This document shows positions 36,424 to 44,738 of a DNA stretch of 64,000 bases, one piece after another. Positions within the stretch are counted from its first letter, which is position 1, and each line of letters begins with the position of its first letter. This DNA is from Flavobacteriales bacterium. Its GTDB lineage: Bacteria > Bacteroidota > Bacteroidia > Flavobacteriales_F > PHOS-HE28. A program made the position numbers and the translations under genes. Under the pieces are notes generated by a model, which saw only the letters and a list, made by a program, of their open reading frames with translations, ran no database searches and was not told the DNA's origin. The stretch covers positions 73,756 through 137,755 of the forward strand of contig JADJOG010000050.1 of assembly GCA_016713865.1 (NCBI GenBank). Reading direction: 5' to 3'.

Positions 36424-37491
36424 TCAATCGAATAAGCCCAATTGGCCTTCAGCCGGCCTGGTGAAAAGGTCTCGCCGCAGCGGGGGCATGACCGCCTCGC
36501 CGTAATAACGCTTTCGCATTACCGCGAACACCCGTTTGATATTTTCAGCGAAAGGCCCCTCACCGCGCATCCTGCGGCCCGGAACCGAATCGCCCAAGGC
36601 ACCGCCATGCATAGCGCGCACCTGGTGCATCACCTTGGCGGCCCGATCTGGGAAATGCGCATTCAGCCAATCCTCGAACACCGTTTCAACAGCGCCATTG
36701 GCCCGCACAACGGTATAGCTGGCCGTAAGAGCGCCAGCCTCCGCCGAGGCTTTCAACAGAGTTGGTATTTCTTGCTCGTTCAAGGCTGGGATCACAGGAG
36801 CAATCATGACCATCACAGGCACTTGGGCAGCACGCAGCTCGCGAACGGCCCGAAGCCGCTGTGCCCCTGTGCTCGTTCGCGGCTCCATGGCACGCCGAAG
36901 CGGCTCATTCAAAGTGGTAAGGCTGATGGCCACTTGTACCAAGCCCAAGGCTGCTAGCCGCCCGAGCGGATCGATGTCGCGCAATACAAGGGCATTCTTG
37001 GTAATCAGAGAGATAGGTTGTTTGAATTCGAGTGCCACTTCCAGCAAGGCACGTGTGATCCGCTCTTCCCGCTCTACGGGTTGGTAGGGGTCGGTAGCGC
37101 CGCTGATGGTGATGGGTTCGGCATTCCATTTCGGATGGCGCAGAGCTTTGCGAAGCAGGTCAGGGGCGTTCCGCTTCACGAGGATCACCTGCTCGAAATC
37201 GAGGCCAGCGCTATAGCCCCAATACTCGTGCGTTGGCCGGGCATAACAATAGGCGCATCCATGCTCGCAGCCTTGGTAAGGATTCAGGCTTCGGGTGAAT
37301 GGCAGGTCCGGACTGCTCACCTTATTCACGATGGTCTTCGGCCGCTCTATCAAGAAGCGCGTTGCCTGCCTTTCGTCTTTTGGCTCATCGATCCCCTCCC
37401 ACTCCACTATGCCATAGTTGCCGCGCAAGAACCGGTTGGCCGGTTGCCCACCAGCCCCCCTCCCCTTGACGGGCTTTTCGTCCATTGCCAT
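36424..37491 (-). CDS. PA0069-family radical SAM protein
   Basis: A 355-residue radical S-adenosylmethionine protein related to spore photoproduct lyase. The iron-sulfur binding CxxxCxxC is in GCEHGCAYCYARPTHEYWG; GRGA, a NRF motif near the start, ISGATDPYQPVE and SLTTLNEPLRRAMEPR are typical of the PA0069 group. Function is not established; a DNA-related repair role has been suggested from similarity. The C-terminal residues QLGLFD match the beta sliding-clamp binding pattern (QLxLF), which would fit a DNA role. ATGs at 37491 and 37485 are both possible starts. Confidence 0.9.
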   Translation of the reverse strand: MAMDEKPVKGRGAGGQPANRFLRGNYGIVEWEGIDEPKDERQATRFLIERPKTIVNKVSSPDLPFTRSLNPYQGCEHGCAYCYARPTHEYWGYSAGLDFEQVILVKRNAPDLLRKALRHPKWNAEPITISGATDPYQPVEREERITRALLEVALEFKQPISLITKNALVLRDIDPLGRLAALGLVQVAISLTTLNEPLRRAMEPRTSTGAQRLRAVRELRAAQVPVMVMIAPVIPALNEQEIPTLLKASAEAGALTASYTVVRANGAVETVFEDWLNAHFPDRAAKVMHQVRAMHGGALGDSVPGRRMRGEGPFAENIKRVFAVMRKRYYGEAVMPPLRRDLFTRPAEGQLGLFD

Positions 37492-37533
37492 GCGCTCAAT
37501 GTATCCACTTACAAACGACTGACGATTGCCGGA

Positions 37534-37541
37534 TAGCTTCG
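37534..37541 (+). promoter_or_regulatory. -7-like element before the PD40 gene
   Basis: TAGCTTCG lies 20 bases before the ATG at 37562, matching the recurrent element of this window. Confidence 0.4.
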
Positions 37542-37561
37542 CCGCCTAGCCATTTCTCAAC

Positions 37562-38668
37562 ATGCGCATCGTACTCATCGCTCTGCTCACCGGCATCCTG
37601 CACTGCTCCAAGGCGAAACACATCATTGCTCCACCATCCGCTGCCCAAAACGTCACAGGCTGGGACAGCACATTGCGCCATCCGGACGAGCGCCACTTCA
37701 AGCGGATCAAACAACTCACCTTCGGCGGGGACAATGCCGAGGCCTATTGGAGCTTCGATGGACAGCGCCCGGTTTTCCAAAGCACTAATCCGGCTTGGGG
37801 CGAGAGCTGCGACCAGATACACGTATTCAATCCATTCACCGATGACCTGAAGAAGGGCCCGCCGAGCCTCATCAGCGTGAAAGGTGGCCGCACCACATGC
37901 AGCTACTTCCTGCCCGACAATAAGCACATCGTATTCGCCAGCACCCATGAGCATAACGCCACCTGCCCGGCGGTTCCTGACCGCCGGGCCGACGGCAAGT
38001 ATGTGTGGCCCATTTACCCCAGCTTCGATATCCATGTAGCCGACCTCCGTGGCAATCTGGTGCGCAAACTCACTGATGTACCCGGCTACGACGCCGAAGC
38101 CACCGTTTCGCCGAAAGGTGACCGGATCGTGTTCACCAGCATGCGCGACGGCGACCTGGAACTGTACACCATGAGGATCGACGGCTCCGATGTGCGACGG
38201 ATCACCAACACGCTCGGCTACGATGGCGGTGCCTTCTTCAGCCCCGATGGCAGCAAGCTCCTTTGGCGCGCCTCTCGGATGAAGACCCCGGAAGAGGAGG
38301 CCGAATACAGGTCCCTTCTGAAGGAAGGATTAGTGATGCCCACCAACATGGAACTCTGGGTGGCCAACGCCGATGGCAGCGATGCCAAGCAGATCACGCA
38401 GCTCGGCCAAGCCAATTGGGCGCCGTATTGGCACCCCGACGGCAAGCGCATCCTCTTTGCCAGCAACCATAAGAGTAAGCGCGGCTTTCCATTCACCTTG
38501 TTCCTGATCAACACCGACGGCAGCGGCCTGGAACAGGTCAGCTACGGCGACACCTTTGATGCGTTCCCTGTTTTCAGTCCCGATGGGCGCTACTTGGTGT
38601 TCAGCAGCAACCGCAATAATGGCGGCACGCGAGAGACCAATTTGTTCCTCGCTGAATGGGCCGATTGA
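37562..38668 (+). CDS. Exported PD40/TolB-like beta-propeller protein
   Basis: A 368-residue protein with a hydrophobic export signal. The cysteine in ILHC may be a lipid site, although the lipobox is poor. At least four PD40 blades are visible by their F/Y-SPDG core: ATVSPKGDRIVFTSMRDGD, AFFSPDGSKLLWRAS, PYWHPDGKRILFASNH and PVFSPDGRYLVFSSNRN. TolB-like propellers bind peptides or oligosaccharides; no catalytic domain is attached. The gene is intact. Confidence 0.85.
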   Translation: MRIVLIALLTGILHCSKAKHIIAPPSAAQNVTGWDSTLRHPDERHFKRIKQLTFGGDNAEAYWSFDGQRPVFQSTNPAWGESCDQIHVFNPFTDDLKKGPPSLISVKGGRTTCSYFLPDNKHIVFASTHEHNATCPAVPDRRADGKYVWPIYPSFDIHVADLRGNLVRKLTDVPGYDAEATVSPKGDRIVFTSMRDGDLELYTMRIDGSDVRRITNTLGYDGGAFFSPDGSKLLWRASRMKTPEEEAEYRSLLKEGLVMPTNMELWVANADGSDAKQITQLGQANWAPYWHPDGKRILFASNHKSKRGFPFTLFLINTDGSGLEQVSYGDTFDAFPVFSPDGRYLVFSSNRNNGGTRETNLFLAEWAD

Positions 38669-38741
38669 AGAGATACCCTGATCGCGGTAATCTGAACCCA
38701 ATCCACGTGCGACGTCGGTGCGGATCCGATCTTCGCCGCCC

Positions 38742-39068
38742 ATGATGGCCAAGGAAGAAGCAAAGGCGGGTTGGGTGCAGCGTCTCGCGAAGCGTTGGAA
38801 TGTATCGCCGGCGCGCGTGGGCATCATCCTTCTCGTGTTCGCTTGCACGGGCTTCACCGTGCTCATCCTCAAGCGGCCGCTGATGGCCTGGGCCAGTGGC
38901 GATGCGGGCGAGCCCCCCTTGCTGTTCTCGGTGCTCTATTACGTGCTCATACTCCCCGTTTACAATGCGCTGCTGCTCTTATACGGCGCGCTCTTCGGGC
39001 AATTCAGCTTCTTCTGGGCCTTTGAGAAGCGCTTCTTCGCACGGTTGCTAGGGCGTCGTACGCCTTGA
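38742..39068 (+). CDS. DUF6787-like small membrane protein
   Basis: A protein of about 108 residues with two membrane helices (VGIILLVFACTGFTVLIL and VLYYVLILPVYNALLLLYGALFG). The starting KRWNVS motif and the closing GQFSFFWAFEKRFF resemble the DUF6787 family of Bacteroidota. Function unknown. Two adjacent ATGs (38742 and 38745) can start it. Its last 65 bases overlap the convergent vsr gene. Confidence 0.72.
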   Translation: MMAKEEAKAGWVQRLAKRWNVSPARVGIILLVFACTGFTVLILKRPLMAWASGDAGEPPLLFSVLYYVLILPVYNALLLLYGALFGQFSFFWAFEKRFFARLLGRRTP

Positions 39069-39495
39069 TCACGCGAGCCACCTGCGCATCGGGCAGCCGT
39101 TTGATGCGGCACTCCCAGAGCGTCAACACGCGCCAACCTGCATCCTTCAGTGCAGCAGCCTTCTCCGCATCGCGCTCCTTATTGCGCTCAAGCTTCGGCA
39201 GCCAGTACCATTTATTGCGCTTGGGCTTACGAGGAAGGCAATGCGGGCAACCATGCCAGAAGCAGCCATGCACGAAAACCGCGAGCTTTCGATTGACGAA
39301 TGCGATATCGGGCCTGCCCGGCGCCTTGGCATAATGCAACCGATAACCAGTAATACCTGCCGCCCGCAGATTAGCGCGCAAGATCAGCTCGGGCTTGGTG
39401 TCCTTCGCCCGTATGCGGCTCATGGTGGCGCTCACCAGCGCATTGGCTGGCTTCGGTCGGCGCCTCGGTTTCTTTCGCGTGGTGGTCTTTGACAC
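39004..39495 (-). CDS. vsr: Very short patch repair endonuclease (Vsr)
   Basis: Vsr nicks beside T:G mismatches made by deamination of 5-methylcytosine, starting very short patch repair. Family motifs are MSRIRAKDTKPEL, GRPDIAFVNRKLAVFVHGCFWHGC (catalytic Asp and zinc ligands) and WRVLTLWECRIK. The length is normal. The likely start is GTG at 39495, four bases after a TACTTTCG element, making the message almost leaderless; the ATG inside ANALVSATMSRI is an alternative. Vsr genes usually sit beside a cytosine methyltransferase; none is in the window. The tail overlaps the convergent gene by 65 bases. Confidence 0.93.
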   Translation of the reverse strand: MSKTTTRKKPRRRPKPANALVSATMSRIRAKDTKPELILRANLRAAGITGYRLHYAKAPGRPDIAFVNRKLAVFVHGCFWHGCPHCLPRKPKRNKWYWLPKLERNKERDAEKAAALKDAGWRVLTLWECRIKRLPDAQVARVIKAYDALATVRRSASQRPRRS

Positions 39496-39499
39496 GCGC

Positions 39500-39507
39500 C
39501 GAAAGTA
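39500..39507 (-). promoter_or_regulatory. -7-like element before vsr
   Basis: The minus strand reads TACTTTCG, ending 4 bases before the GTG start of vsr; it is close to the Bacteroidota consensus TAnnTTTG. Confidence 0.45.
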
Positions 39508-39516
39508 GGATCTCGA

Positions 39517-40773
39517 TTAATCGAGCTTGCCGCGCGGCGTGGCGCCTGCGAGCTGCTCGGTGCGGACGGCTGAATCGTATTCAGCACCGGAGCAGGCTTT
39601 GCCATCCTTGAAGTAGAAGGTGCCGCCCCATTTGTGGAATACCCGCCTGTACTCGGCAACACGGCCATCGGTCTCTATGCGCACAACGGTTGTCACTTTG
39701 CCGGCCTCCACAACGAGGTCCTCAGTACGGGTCACCACGGGCTCCGCAACTTCTGGTATCGGCCGATTCTCTGCGGCTTCATTCGGTTTTGCAGGTCGCA
39801 CCCGCGATGCCTCCTCGGCTAATACCGGCTCAACCGTTCGCCGGTTTTCAGTGCCTTGCTTGGGAGCTGATGCGAGCGTGGGGCGAGAAGGCTGTGGTGC
39901 AGGAGGAACTGGCTTGGCACGTTGGGGTTGTGGTGTCTGTTCCGGAGCCTTGGCCTGGTTTGCCTGCTGCTTCTCGGCCGCACTCTGAGCAGCTTCCTGT
40001 TTGGCCATCTGCTCCTTTGCCGAACGATCGACATCAGCTTGACGCTTTGCATAGGCTGCTGCTTGAGCGCTTGTCTGCCTATCCGCTTCTGACCTCGCCT
40101 TCGCATCCGAAGCTGCCTGTGCCGCTGCCGCCTTCTCCGTGTCGGCCTTTGCCCTGGCGTCTGCTGCCGCTTGAGCCGCCGCTTGCTTCTCGGCTTCCGC
40201 CTTCGCCTTCGATTGCGATTTGGCTTCTTCGGCTTTGCGCTTCTCCTCGGAAGCCGCAGCCTGCTGCTCTTCCTTCTGCTTGCGCTCAACACGCTGCGCC
40301 GCCTCCTGAAGCTGCGAATGGATCGACTTGGTGTAATCGGTATCGTAGTCGAAATCGCCGGCGGTCGCATCGTACCGGATCATGCCAACCGGCTGATTGA
40401 AGACAACCATATTGATGTCGTCGTACTGCTTGAAGAGTGATACGGCGAAATCGAAAGGCGTGAAACCTTTCGCGGCAGCTTCCGCGGGCGCGTGGGTATC
40501 GAAGGAGAGCTTCTTGGCTACGAAGCCATCCTTCTCGAACGAGACGATGTAGCTGGCGTTAAGCTGAAGCTTGAGCGTGAACTTGGACAGACCAGTGGTG
40601 ATCGTGCGCTCCTTCACACCATCCTTGTACACCACGGCGCGAGCACCAGCAAGGTCGCCGCCATCCACCTTCACGCGGCCATTCACGGTGAATCGTCCTT
40701 GCGCCAGCATCAGGCCAGGCAGGAACATCAAAGCCGTGATAACGGCGGTCTTCAGGAATCGGGATGCGCTCAT
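39517..40773 (-). CDS. Exported Ala/Glu/Lys-rich coiled-coil protein with shared C-terminal domain
   Basis: From the ATG at 40773 the protein has 418 residues. Parts in order: signal peptide (MFLPGLMLA-Q), a carboxypeptidase-regulatory-like beta domain (FTVNGRVKVDGGDLAGARAVVY, FVAKKLSFDTH) to about residue 140, a long charged Ala/Lys/Glu/Gln coiled coil (about 155-275), a Pro-rich stretch, and a C-terminal domain of about 55 residues with VVRIETDGRVAEYRRVFHKWG. The same C-terminal domain ends the protein at 46021-46767. The architecture suggests a periplasmic or surface structural protein; function unknown. Confidence 0.82.
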   Translation of the reverse strand: MSASRFLKTAVITALMFLPGLMLAQGRFTVNGRVKVDGGDLAGARAVVYKDGVKERTITTGLSKFTLKLQLNASYIVSFEKDGFVAKKLSFDTHAPAEAAAKGFTPFDFAVSLFKQYDDINMVVFNQPVGMIRYDATAGDFDYDTDYTKSIHSQLQEAAQRVERKQKEEQQAAASEEKRKAEEAKSQSKAKAEAEKQAAAQAAADARAKADTEKAAAAQAASDAKARSEADRQTSAQAAAYAKRQADVDRSAKEQMAKQEAAQSAAEKQQANQAKAPEQTPQPQRAKPVPPAPQPSRPTLASAPKQGTENRRTVEPVLAEEASRVRPAKPNEAAENRPIPEVAEPVVTRTEDLVVEAGKVTTVVRIETDGRVAEYRRVFHKWGGTFYFKDGKACSGAEYDSAVRTEQLAGATPRGKLD

Positions 40774-40811
40774 TTCGCGAACCAAAGCCACGTCTGTACG
40801 TAGCACCGGTC

Positions 40812-41249
40812 GTGCGGGTTCCAAGCCGTTCCATATTGATCGCCGCCATGTTGCTCTCTGGGCACACGGCGATGGCGCAACCCGATCGGGACTGCCTCCA
40901 CGCTTTGAATGCGCTGCATCATGGAGCGCTCGATTTCCGCTTGCACGGAGACCAGCTCGTGATCCTCCGCAGCGATGAGCATGGCCGTTATCAGAGAGAC
41001 ATCATACCGCTCGATGCGATTGAACCAGCCAGTTTGAACATCAATCCGGATGCTGACGCCGTTGTGGTCCCTTGCGGCGCAAAGCATGGTGCCTGTTGTG
41101 AAAGCGAGCGGTTCCGGGATGCTATCATGCGCAAGACCTCTCGTATAACGATTCCGATATCATTGGCCGATTCATCAGGCATCGTGATGCGCTCATGCAT
41201 CCGCGACATCGCCCTTTCGATCCAGAACCGATTGGCGGAAACCCGCTAG
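40812..41249 (+). CDS. Small exported hypothetical protein
   Basis: I do not recognise a family. The GTG at 40812 gives a signal peptide (ILIAAMLLSGHTAMA-Q) and a mature part of about 120 residues with four cysteines (DRDCLHAL, VVPCGAKHGACCESER). An ATG at 40848 would cut the signal short. The gene diverges from the coiled-coil gene, 38 bases away. Codon use is ordinary. Confidence 0.62.
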   Translation: MRVPSRSILIAAMLLSGHTAMAQPDRDCLHALNALHHGALDFRLHGDQLVILRSDEHGRYQRDIIPLDAIEPASLNINPDADAVVVPCGAKHGACCESERFRDAIMRKTSRITIPISLADSSGIVMRSCIRDIALSIQNRLAETR

Positions 41250-41277
41250 GCTGCTTCGCGTATCAACCGCCACTTTC

Positions 41278-41696
41278 ATGAAGAATACCCTGCTCCGTTT
41301 AACGCTGGCACTTGCCGCGACCCAGCCTTTGGCTAGCGCCCAAGCGCAATACCTGGCAGACAACCGCGTGCCCAAACCCGCCGAAGAACTCTATCGGGCA
41401 GGTGAGCGTGCCTACCGCGGAGGTGATCATGCCACGGCCATTCTGCTTTTCAGCCAAGTGCTCGAATTGGAACCTGAACATGTGAATGCCTTTCTGAATC
41501 GTGGCTTGAGGAGGCCATCGCTGATTTCGATCGCGTGATCGCCCTTGACGCGCGCAACGCCGAAGCCTATAACAACCGCGGCTGGTCGCGGAAAGCGCAA
41601 GGCGATGAGGCTGGTGCCTGCTCCGATTGGCGCACCAGCAAGCGAATGGGCAATGGCGAGGCCCGGATCATACTTGAAAACAACCGATGCAAATGA
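41278..41696 (+). pseudogene. Exported TPR protein with an internal deletion and frameshift
   Basis: The start gives a signal peptide (LAATQPLASAQA-Q) and a tetratricopeptide unit (AEELYRAGERAYRGGDHATAILLFSQVLELEP). In the next frame come EEAIADFDRVIALDARNAEAYNNRGW and a typical tail (GACSDWRTSKRMGNGEA...NRCK). At about 41510 the two parts meet: the second unit lacks roughly ten residues between NRG and EEAIADF, and the frame changes. That points to a deletion of about 30 bases, not a single-base slip. TPR proteins mediate protein contacts; partners unknown. Confidence 0.7.
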
Positions 41697-42097
41697 TGCG
41701 AGCGATACTGTTCACCGCTGCGATTTCAGCAGCAGGCATGTGCCTTGGCCAAGACCAGAGCTATGCCGATTGCCTGCTGAAGACCTCAAGCCGCTGGGGC
41801 GCCCCATGCGAGCATTGCCAGAGCTACGTCGATGGCTTCAAGCGCGACTTCAGCGGGACTTTCCAGGTGGAATTCAAGAACGCCTGCCGCGAAGTGATCG
41901 AGGTGAAGGTGGCCATGCAAGAGAAGAACGGAACGTGGCGCGCCTTCCCTGTGCGGGCGCTCGGTCCGGATGAGCGCATCGAAGCATTCGCTTGCGAAGG
42001 AAGCGGCAAGTACCTCTATTGGGTGCGGCGCGCCAACGACACCGAGATCACTCTCCCCACGGACCGGGAGATCATCCTCGCGTACACCACGCGCTGA
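41687..42097 (+). CDS. Small exported hypothetical protein, cysteine-containing
   Basis: A 136-residue protein with signal peptide (ILFTAAISAAGMCLG-Q). The mature part has paired cysteines (CLLKTSSRWGAPCEHC) and ends with a beta-rich segment (REIILAYTTR). No family recognised. Its start lies inside the last codons of the TPR gene, so the two are coupled; both may act together outside the cytoplasm. Confidence 0.7.
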   Translation: MQMMRAILFTAAISAAGMCLGQDQSYADCLLKTSSRWGAPCEHCQSYVDGFKRDFSGTFQVEFKNACREVIEVKVAMQEKNGTWRAFPVRALGPDERIEAFACEGSGKYLYWVRRANDTEITLPTDREIILAYTTR

Positions 42098-42223
42098 TCC
42101 GCGCATCGATCTCAAACGAGGGGCTGGAGTCATCCGGCCCGTCGCGCTTTTTGAACGCTAGCCTGTTCATGCGCGATGACGCTTCGGCGTCGAGCGAATG
42201 AGAGACAACAAGATTTTTGGGCA

Positions 42224-42625
42224 ATGCGCGCCATGCCCAGCAAGCGGTTCCATATCGACCGCACCGAGACCTCTCCGCAAATCGACCTGGACCTTGATCA
42301 GGGCGTGCTCGAATTCGTGGGCCGGTCGTTGCCGAGCAATTCAGAGAACTTTTACTCGCGCGTGTACCGTTGGCTCGATGAGTACCTCCAGGAGCCGAAG
42401 GGGCAGACTACCGTGAATATGCGCCTTGACTATTTAGACACTAGTTCGAGCAAGCACCTTTACAACATCTTCCAACGTCTGAATGCCGTGAATGAGCGCG
42501 GACAGCAAGTGCAGGTGAATTGGCACTACGAGGCTGGCGATGAGGAGATGGCCGAGACCGGCAAGGACTACGAGAGCCTGTTCCGCATGGACTTCCGCTT
42601 CGTCGAGGTGGAAGAGCTGTTCTGA
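42224..42625 (+). CDS. SiaC-family (DUF1987) regulatory phosphoprotein, paralogue 1 (Thr form)
   Basis: A 133-residue protein like SiaC of Pseudomonas aeruginosa, which controls a diguanylate cyclase and is phosphorylated on a threonine by the SiaB kinase and cleared by the SiaA phosphatase. The phosphosite region is LDYLDTSSSKHLYNIF with the threonine at about residue 73. Other family features are SPQIDLDLDQGVLEFVGRSLPSN and VNWHYEAGDEEM. ATG at 42224 or 42233 may be used. No SiaA, SiaB or SiaD gene is in the window, so the partners must lie elsewhere. Hsp20 follows. Confidence 0.85.
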   Translation: MRAMPSKRFHIDRTETSPQIDLDLDQGVLEFVGRSLPSNSENFYSRVYRWLDEYLQEPKGQTTVNMRLDYLDTSSSKHLYNIFQRLNAVNERGQQVQVNWHYEAGDEEMAETGKDYESLFRMDFRFVEVEELF

Positions 42626-42820
42626 ACACCTCATCGGATTCAATTCAACTTTCGATAAAGGCGCGACTGACTCTTTGGTCGTGTTTTCGGCTGCATTACG
42701 GAATTTTCGTCATCGCGCGTCTGCATCAGAGCGACAGAATGTCGCGGTCTGCTCCATCGGCATCCACATTGACCGATGCGAGGCATGAGCCACTGCAACA
42801 CCCCAAAACACAAGCACGCC

Positions 42821-43261
42821 ATGATGATCGCGAAGTACCGTCCCTCTGGAATGATGCACCCCTTCAATGGCCTGGTGAGTGAAATCCTCGGCCACGATAT
42901 CGGCCAAGTGCTCGGCCACGACAGCGCCGAGCGCCAACTGCCGGCAGTGAACATCATCGAGCAGGCCGACGCCTATTTGCTCCAGTTGGTCGCAACCGGG
43001 TTCAGCAAAGGAGACCTGAAGCTGAAGATCGAATCCGAAACGCTCACCATCTCCGGTGAACGGGAGAAGTTCGAATTGAAGGAGAATGAGCGCTTCACCC
43101 GGCGTGAATTCAACGCTGGATCTTTCGCCCGCAGTTTCCGTTTGCCCGAATCAGTGAGCGTAGACGGAATCTCGGCTGAGTTGCTGAACGGCATCCTTCA
43201 GGTTCGTATTCCGAAATCTGATGCGGCCAGCCCGAAAGGACGTGAAATCAGCATCGGTTGA
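42821..43261 (+). CDS. Small heat shock protein, Hsp20/alpha-crystallin family
   Basis: An ATP-independent holdase that binds unfolding proteins. The alpha-crystallin domain covers about residues 40-140 (PAVNIIEQADAYLLQL, LTISGEREKFELKENERFTRREF, FARSFRLPESVSVDGI, LLNGILQVRIPKSD). The C-terminal I-x-I anchoring motif appears as ISIG after an extension. Start at 42821 or 42824. A strong terminator hairpin follows 11 bases after the stop. Confidence 0.93.
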   Translation: MMIAKYRPSGMMHPFNGLVSEILGHDIGQVLGHDSAERQLPAVNIIEQADAYLLQLVATGFSKGDLKLKIESETLTISGEREKFELKENERFTRREFNAGSFARSFRLPESVSVDGISAELLNGILQVRIPKSDAASPKGREISIG

Positions 43262-43272
43262 AGCCAGATGCC

Positions 43273-43312
43273 GCAAGAACGAAGGCCCCGTGTTCGGGGC
43301 CTTTGTTCTTGC
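43273..43312 (+). terminator. Strong hairpin terminator after hsp20
   Basis: An 18-bp stem (GCAAGAACGAAGGCCCCG with its complement, one G-T pair) closes a TGTT loop. It is the longest perfect-type hairpin seen in the window and lies just after the hsp20 stop codon. Confidence 0.75.
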
Positions 43313-43361
43313 AACCCCTGTGAGGAATTCAGCGTAAAGCATCAATCAATTGCAGTCCAGC

Positions 43362-43565
43362 ATGAAACGGGTACCTGTAACCTACTATCAAGAAGTGCTC
43401 GACAAGATCAGCCACGCCGATCGAGCCACGTTCCGAAAGGAACTACGGAAGGCATTCAGGCGATTGCTTCCGGAAGAGCGGGAGGAGCTGAAGCAATGGT
43501 TCCGATCATCCTGCGTTTGCAGGCCCGCGCTCCATGCGGAGCTGCAGCGCACAAGCGCTAGTTGA
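43362..43565 (+). CDS. Small basic hypothetical protein, 67 residues
   Basis: From the ATG at 43362 the protein begins MKRVPVTYYQEVLDKI, is helical and very charged (FRKELRKAFRRLLPEEREELKQWF) and ends with two cysteines and a Ser-rich tail. No family recognised. The amphipathic helices could mediate protein or nucleic acid binding. It overlaps the convergent membrane-protein gene by 8 bases. Confidence 0.6.
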   Translation: MKRVPVTYYQEVLDKISHADRATFRKELRKAFRRLLPEEREELKQWFRSSCVCRPALHAELQRTSAS

Positions 43566-44265
43566 AGTAACGGCTGTTCCAGGATTCCTTGCTGAACTGG
43601 CCGAAGAAGGCGAACCATCCGAACAGGGTGAACCCGCTCAGTACCATCGATATCCAGAAAAGGAAAAAAGCGCGGCTGCCGTTCATGAGAGGCATGTCCA
43701 CATCGCCAAGCAGCGATTCAGGCAACGTGATTGTTAGAAGGATGGCGGCCATCAGGATCGTGGCCGCCAGATGCAACGGTTTCCTAACCGGCCAAAAGGC
43801 AATGGAACGCATCCAACTCAGATCGTTGCCCCACTTCGAAACCAAGTAATACCGCCCTTCGCCGAGCGGAAGGAAAAGCAGCGGGTCCACTTCGCTGTCG
43901 CAAAGCTTGAATTGGGCCGATGGAGCCATCAGGCAATAGCTCGATACAGGTTGGCCAAATCGCGCTTCAAGCCTCCTGATGGCCAGAACCGCGCTTCCAG
44001 GAATGGCGCCTTTGAAATAGCAGCCAGCGAGGAATCGGAGCCGGTACTTGATGCAAAGCGCTTCGATGGACTCGATGGAATACACGCGCCACGGCTCCGG
44101 TTCGTTCAAAGGCACAGGCTCGTGCCCCTTTGAAGTGCGCACCGCATGGCGTACTTGGTCGTCCTTGCGTTGTTCGTCGGCCAGCATTTCATGCACCTCG
44201 TGCAGGAAATCGGCCTGACCTTGGAGCACTTGCTCCAATCGCTCACGTTCTGTCTTCGCGCTCAT
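43558..44265 (-). CDS. Membrane protein of unknown function, 235 residues
   Basis: From the ATG at 44265 the protein has a charged coiled N-terminus (RLEQVLQGQADFLHEVHEML), a soluble middle of about 100 residues with the segment SIESIEALCIKYRLRFLAGCYFKG and VLAIRRLEARFGQPVSSYCLM, and two C-terminal membrane helices (HLAATILMAAILLTITL and FFLFWISMVLSGFTLFGWFAFF). I do not recognise the family. Soluble-then-membrane order suggests a cytoplasmic domain tethered by a helical hairpin. Confidence 0.75.
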   Translation of the reverse strand: MSAKTERERLEQVLQGQADFLHEVHEMLADEQRKDDQVRHAVRTSKGHEPVPLNEPEPWRVYSIESIEALCIKYRLRFLAGCYFKGAIPGSAVLAIRRLEARFGQPVSSYCLMAPSAQFKLCDSEVDPLLFLPLGEGRYYLVSKWGNDLSWMRSIAFWPVRKPLHLAATILMAAILLTITLPESLLGDVDMPLMNGSRAFFLFWISMVLSGFTLFGWFAFFGQFSKESWNSRYFN

Positions 44266-44320
44266 GGGAACATTCAATCACGTGAGCAACGCTGAACCCA
44301 TGCGATCCGTTCACTGTGCA

Positions 44321-44701
44321 TCACATGCCTTCCTCTGCCTCAGGAAGCTGAGCCGGCTCCTCCTCCTCTGAAGCCTCGGCCAATCGGACATGTTCCGGAG
44401 CGTCAGCCGCAACAGATGAGCGTACGGTACGGTTCGGTGGAAGCACTGCGCACTGGGCATTCACCTCGATCGGGTTCCGGAACGATCCTTTCTCCACCAC
44501 CACGTTCCAGACCGCTTCGAACGGCACCACGAAACGGACCGGGGATTCCTCGAAAAGTCCACCGTAGTAAGTGTAGGTCTTGCCGAGCTTGTAGTTCTTG
44601 TAATCGCGGCCTGTCATGAATCTCACCTTGGTGGCCACATCGATGTGTACCTCGATGATCTCCTTCTTCTTGAGTTCGAAGGTCTTGTGCAGGAATTTCA
44701 T
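44321..44701 (-). CDS. DUF1883 domain protein
   Basis: A 126-residue protein. The first 85 residues match DUF1883 (MKFLHKTFELKKKEIIEVHIDVATKVRFM, YKLGKTYTYYGGLFEESPVRFVVPFEAVWNVVVEKG), a small beta domain of unknown role sometimes found with TIR domains. The remaining 40 residues are an acidic Glu/Pro-rich tail. It lies between genes for a membrane protein and a tandem UspA protein on the same strand, within a stress-related neighbourhood. Confidence 0.8.
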   Translation of the reverse strand: MKFLHKTFELKKKEIIEVHIDVATKVRFMTGRDYKNYKLGKTYTYYGGLFEESPVRFVVPFEAVWNVVVEKGSFRNPIEVNAQCAVLPPNRTVRSSVAADAPEHVRLAEASEEEEPAQLPEAEEGM

Positions 44702-44738
44702 GTCGCTTGCGGTTTCGGGGCTAAGATAGGAGGGCCTT

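Noticed and set aside
42098..42223. Possible terminator around GGGCTGG...CCGGCCC with a following T run
   Set aside because: The stem is short and imperfect; the T run is followed directly by normal sequence, so support is too weak to list.
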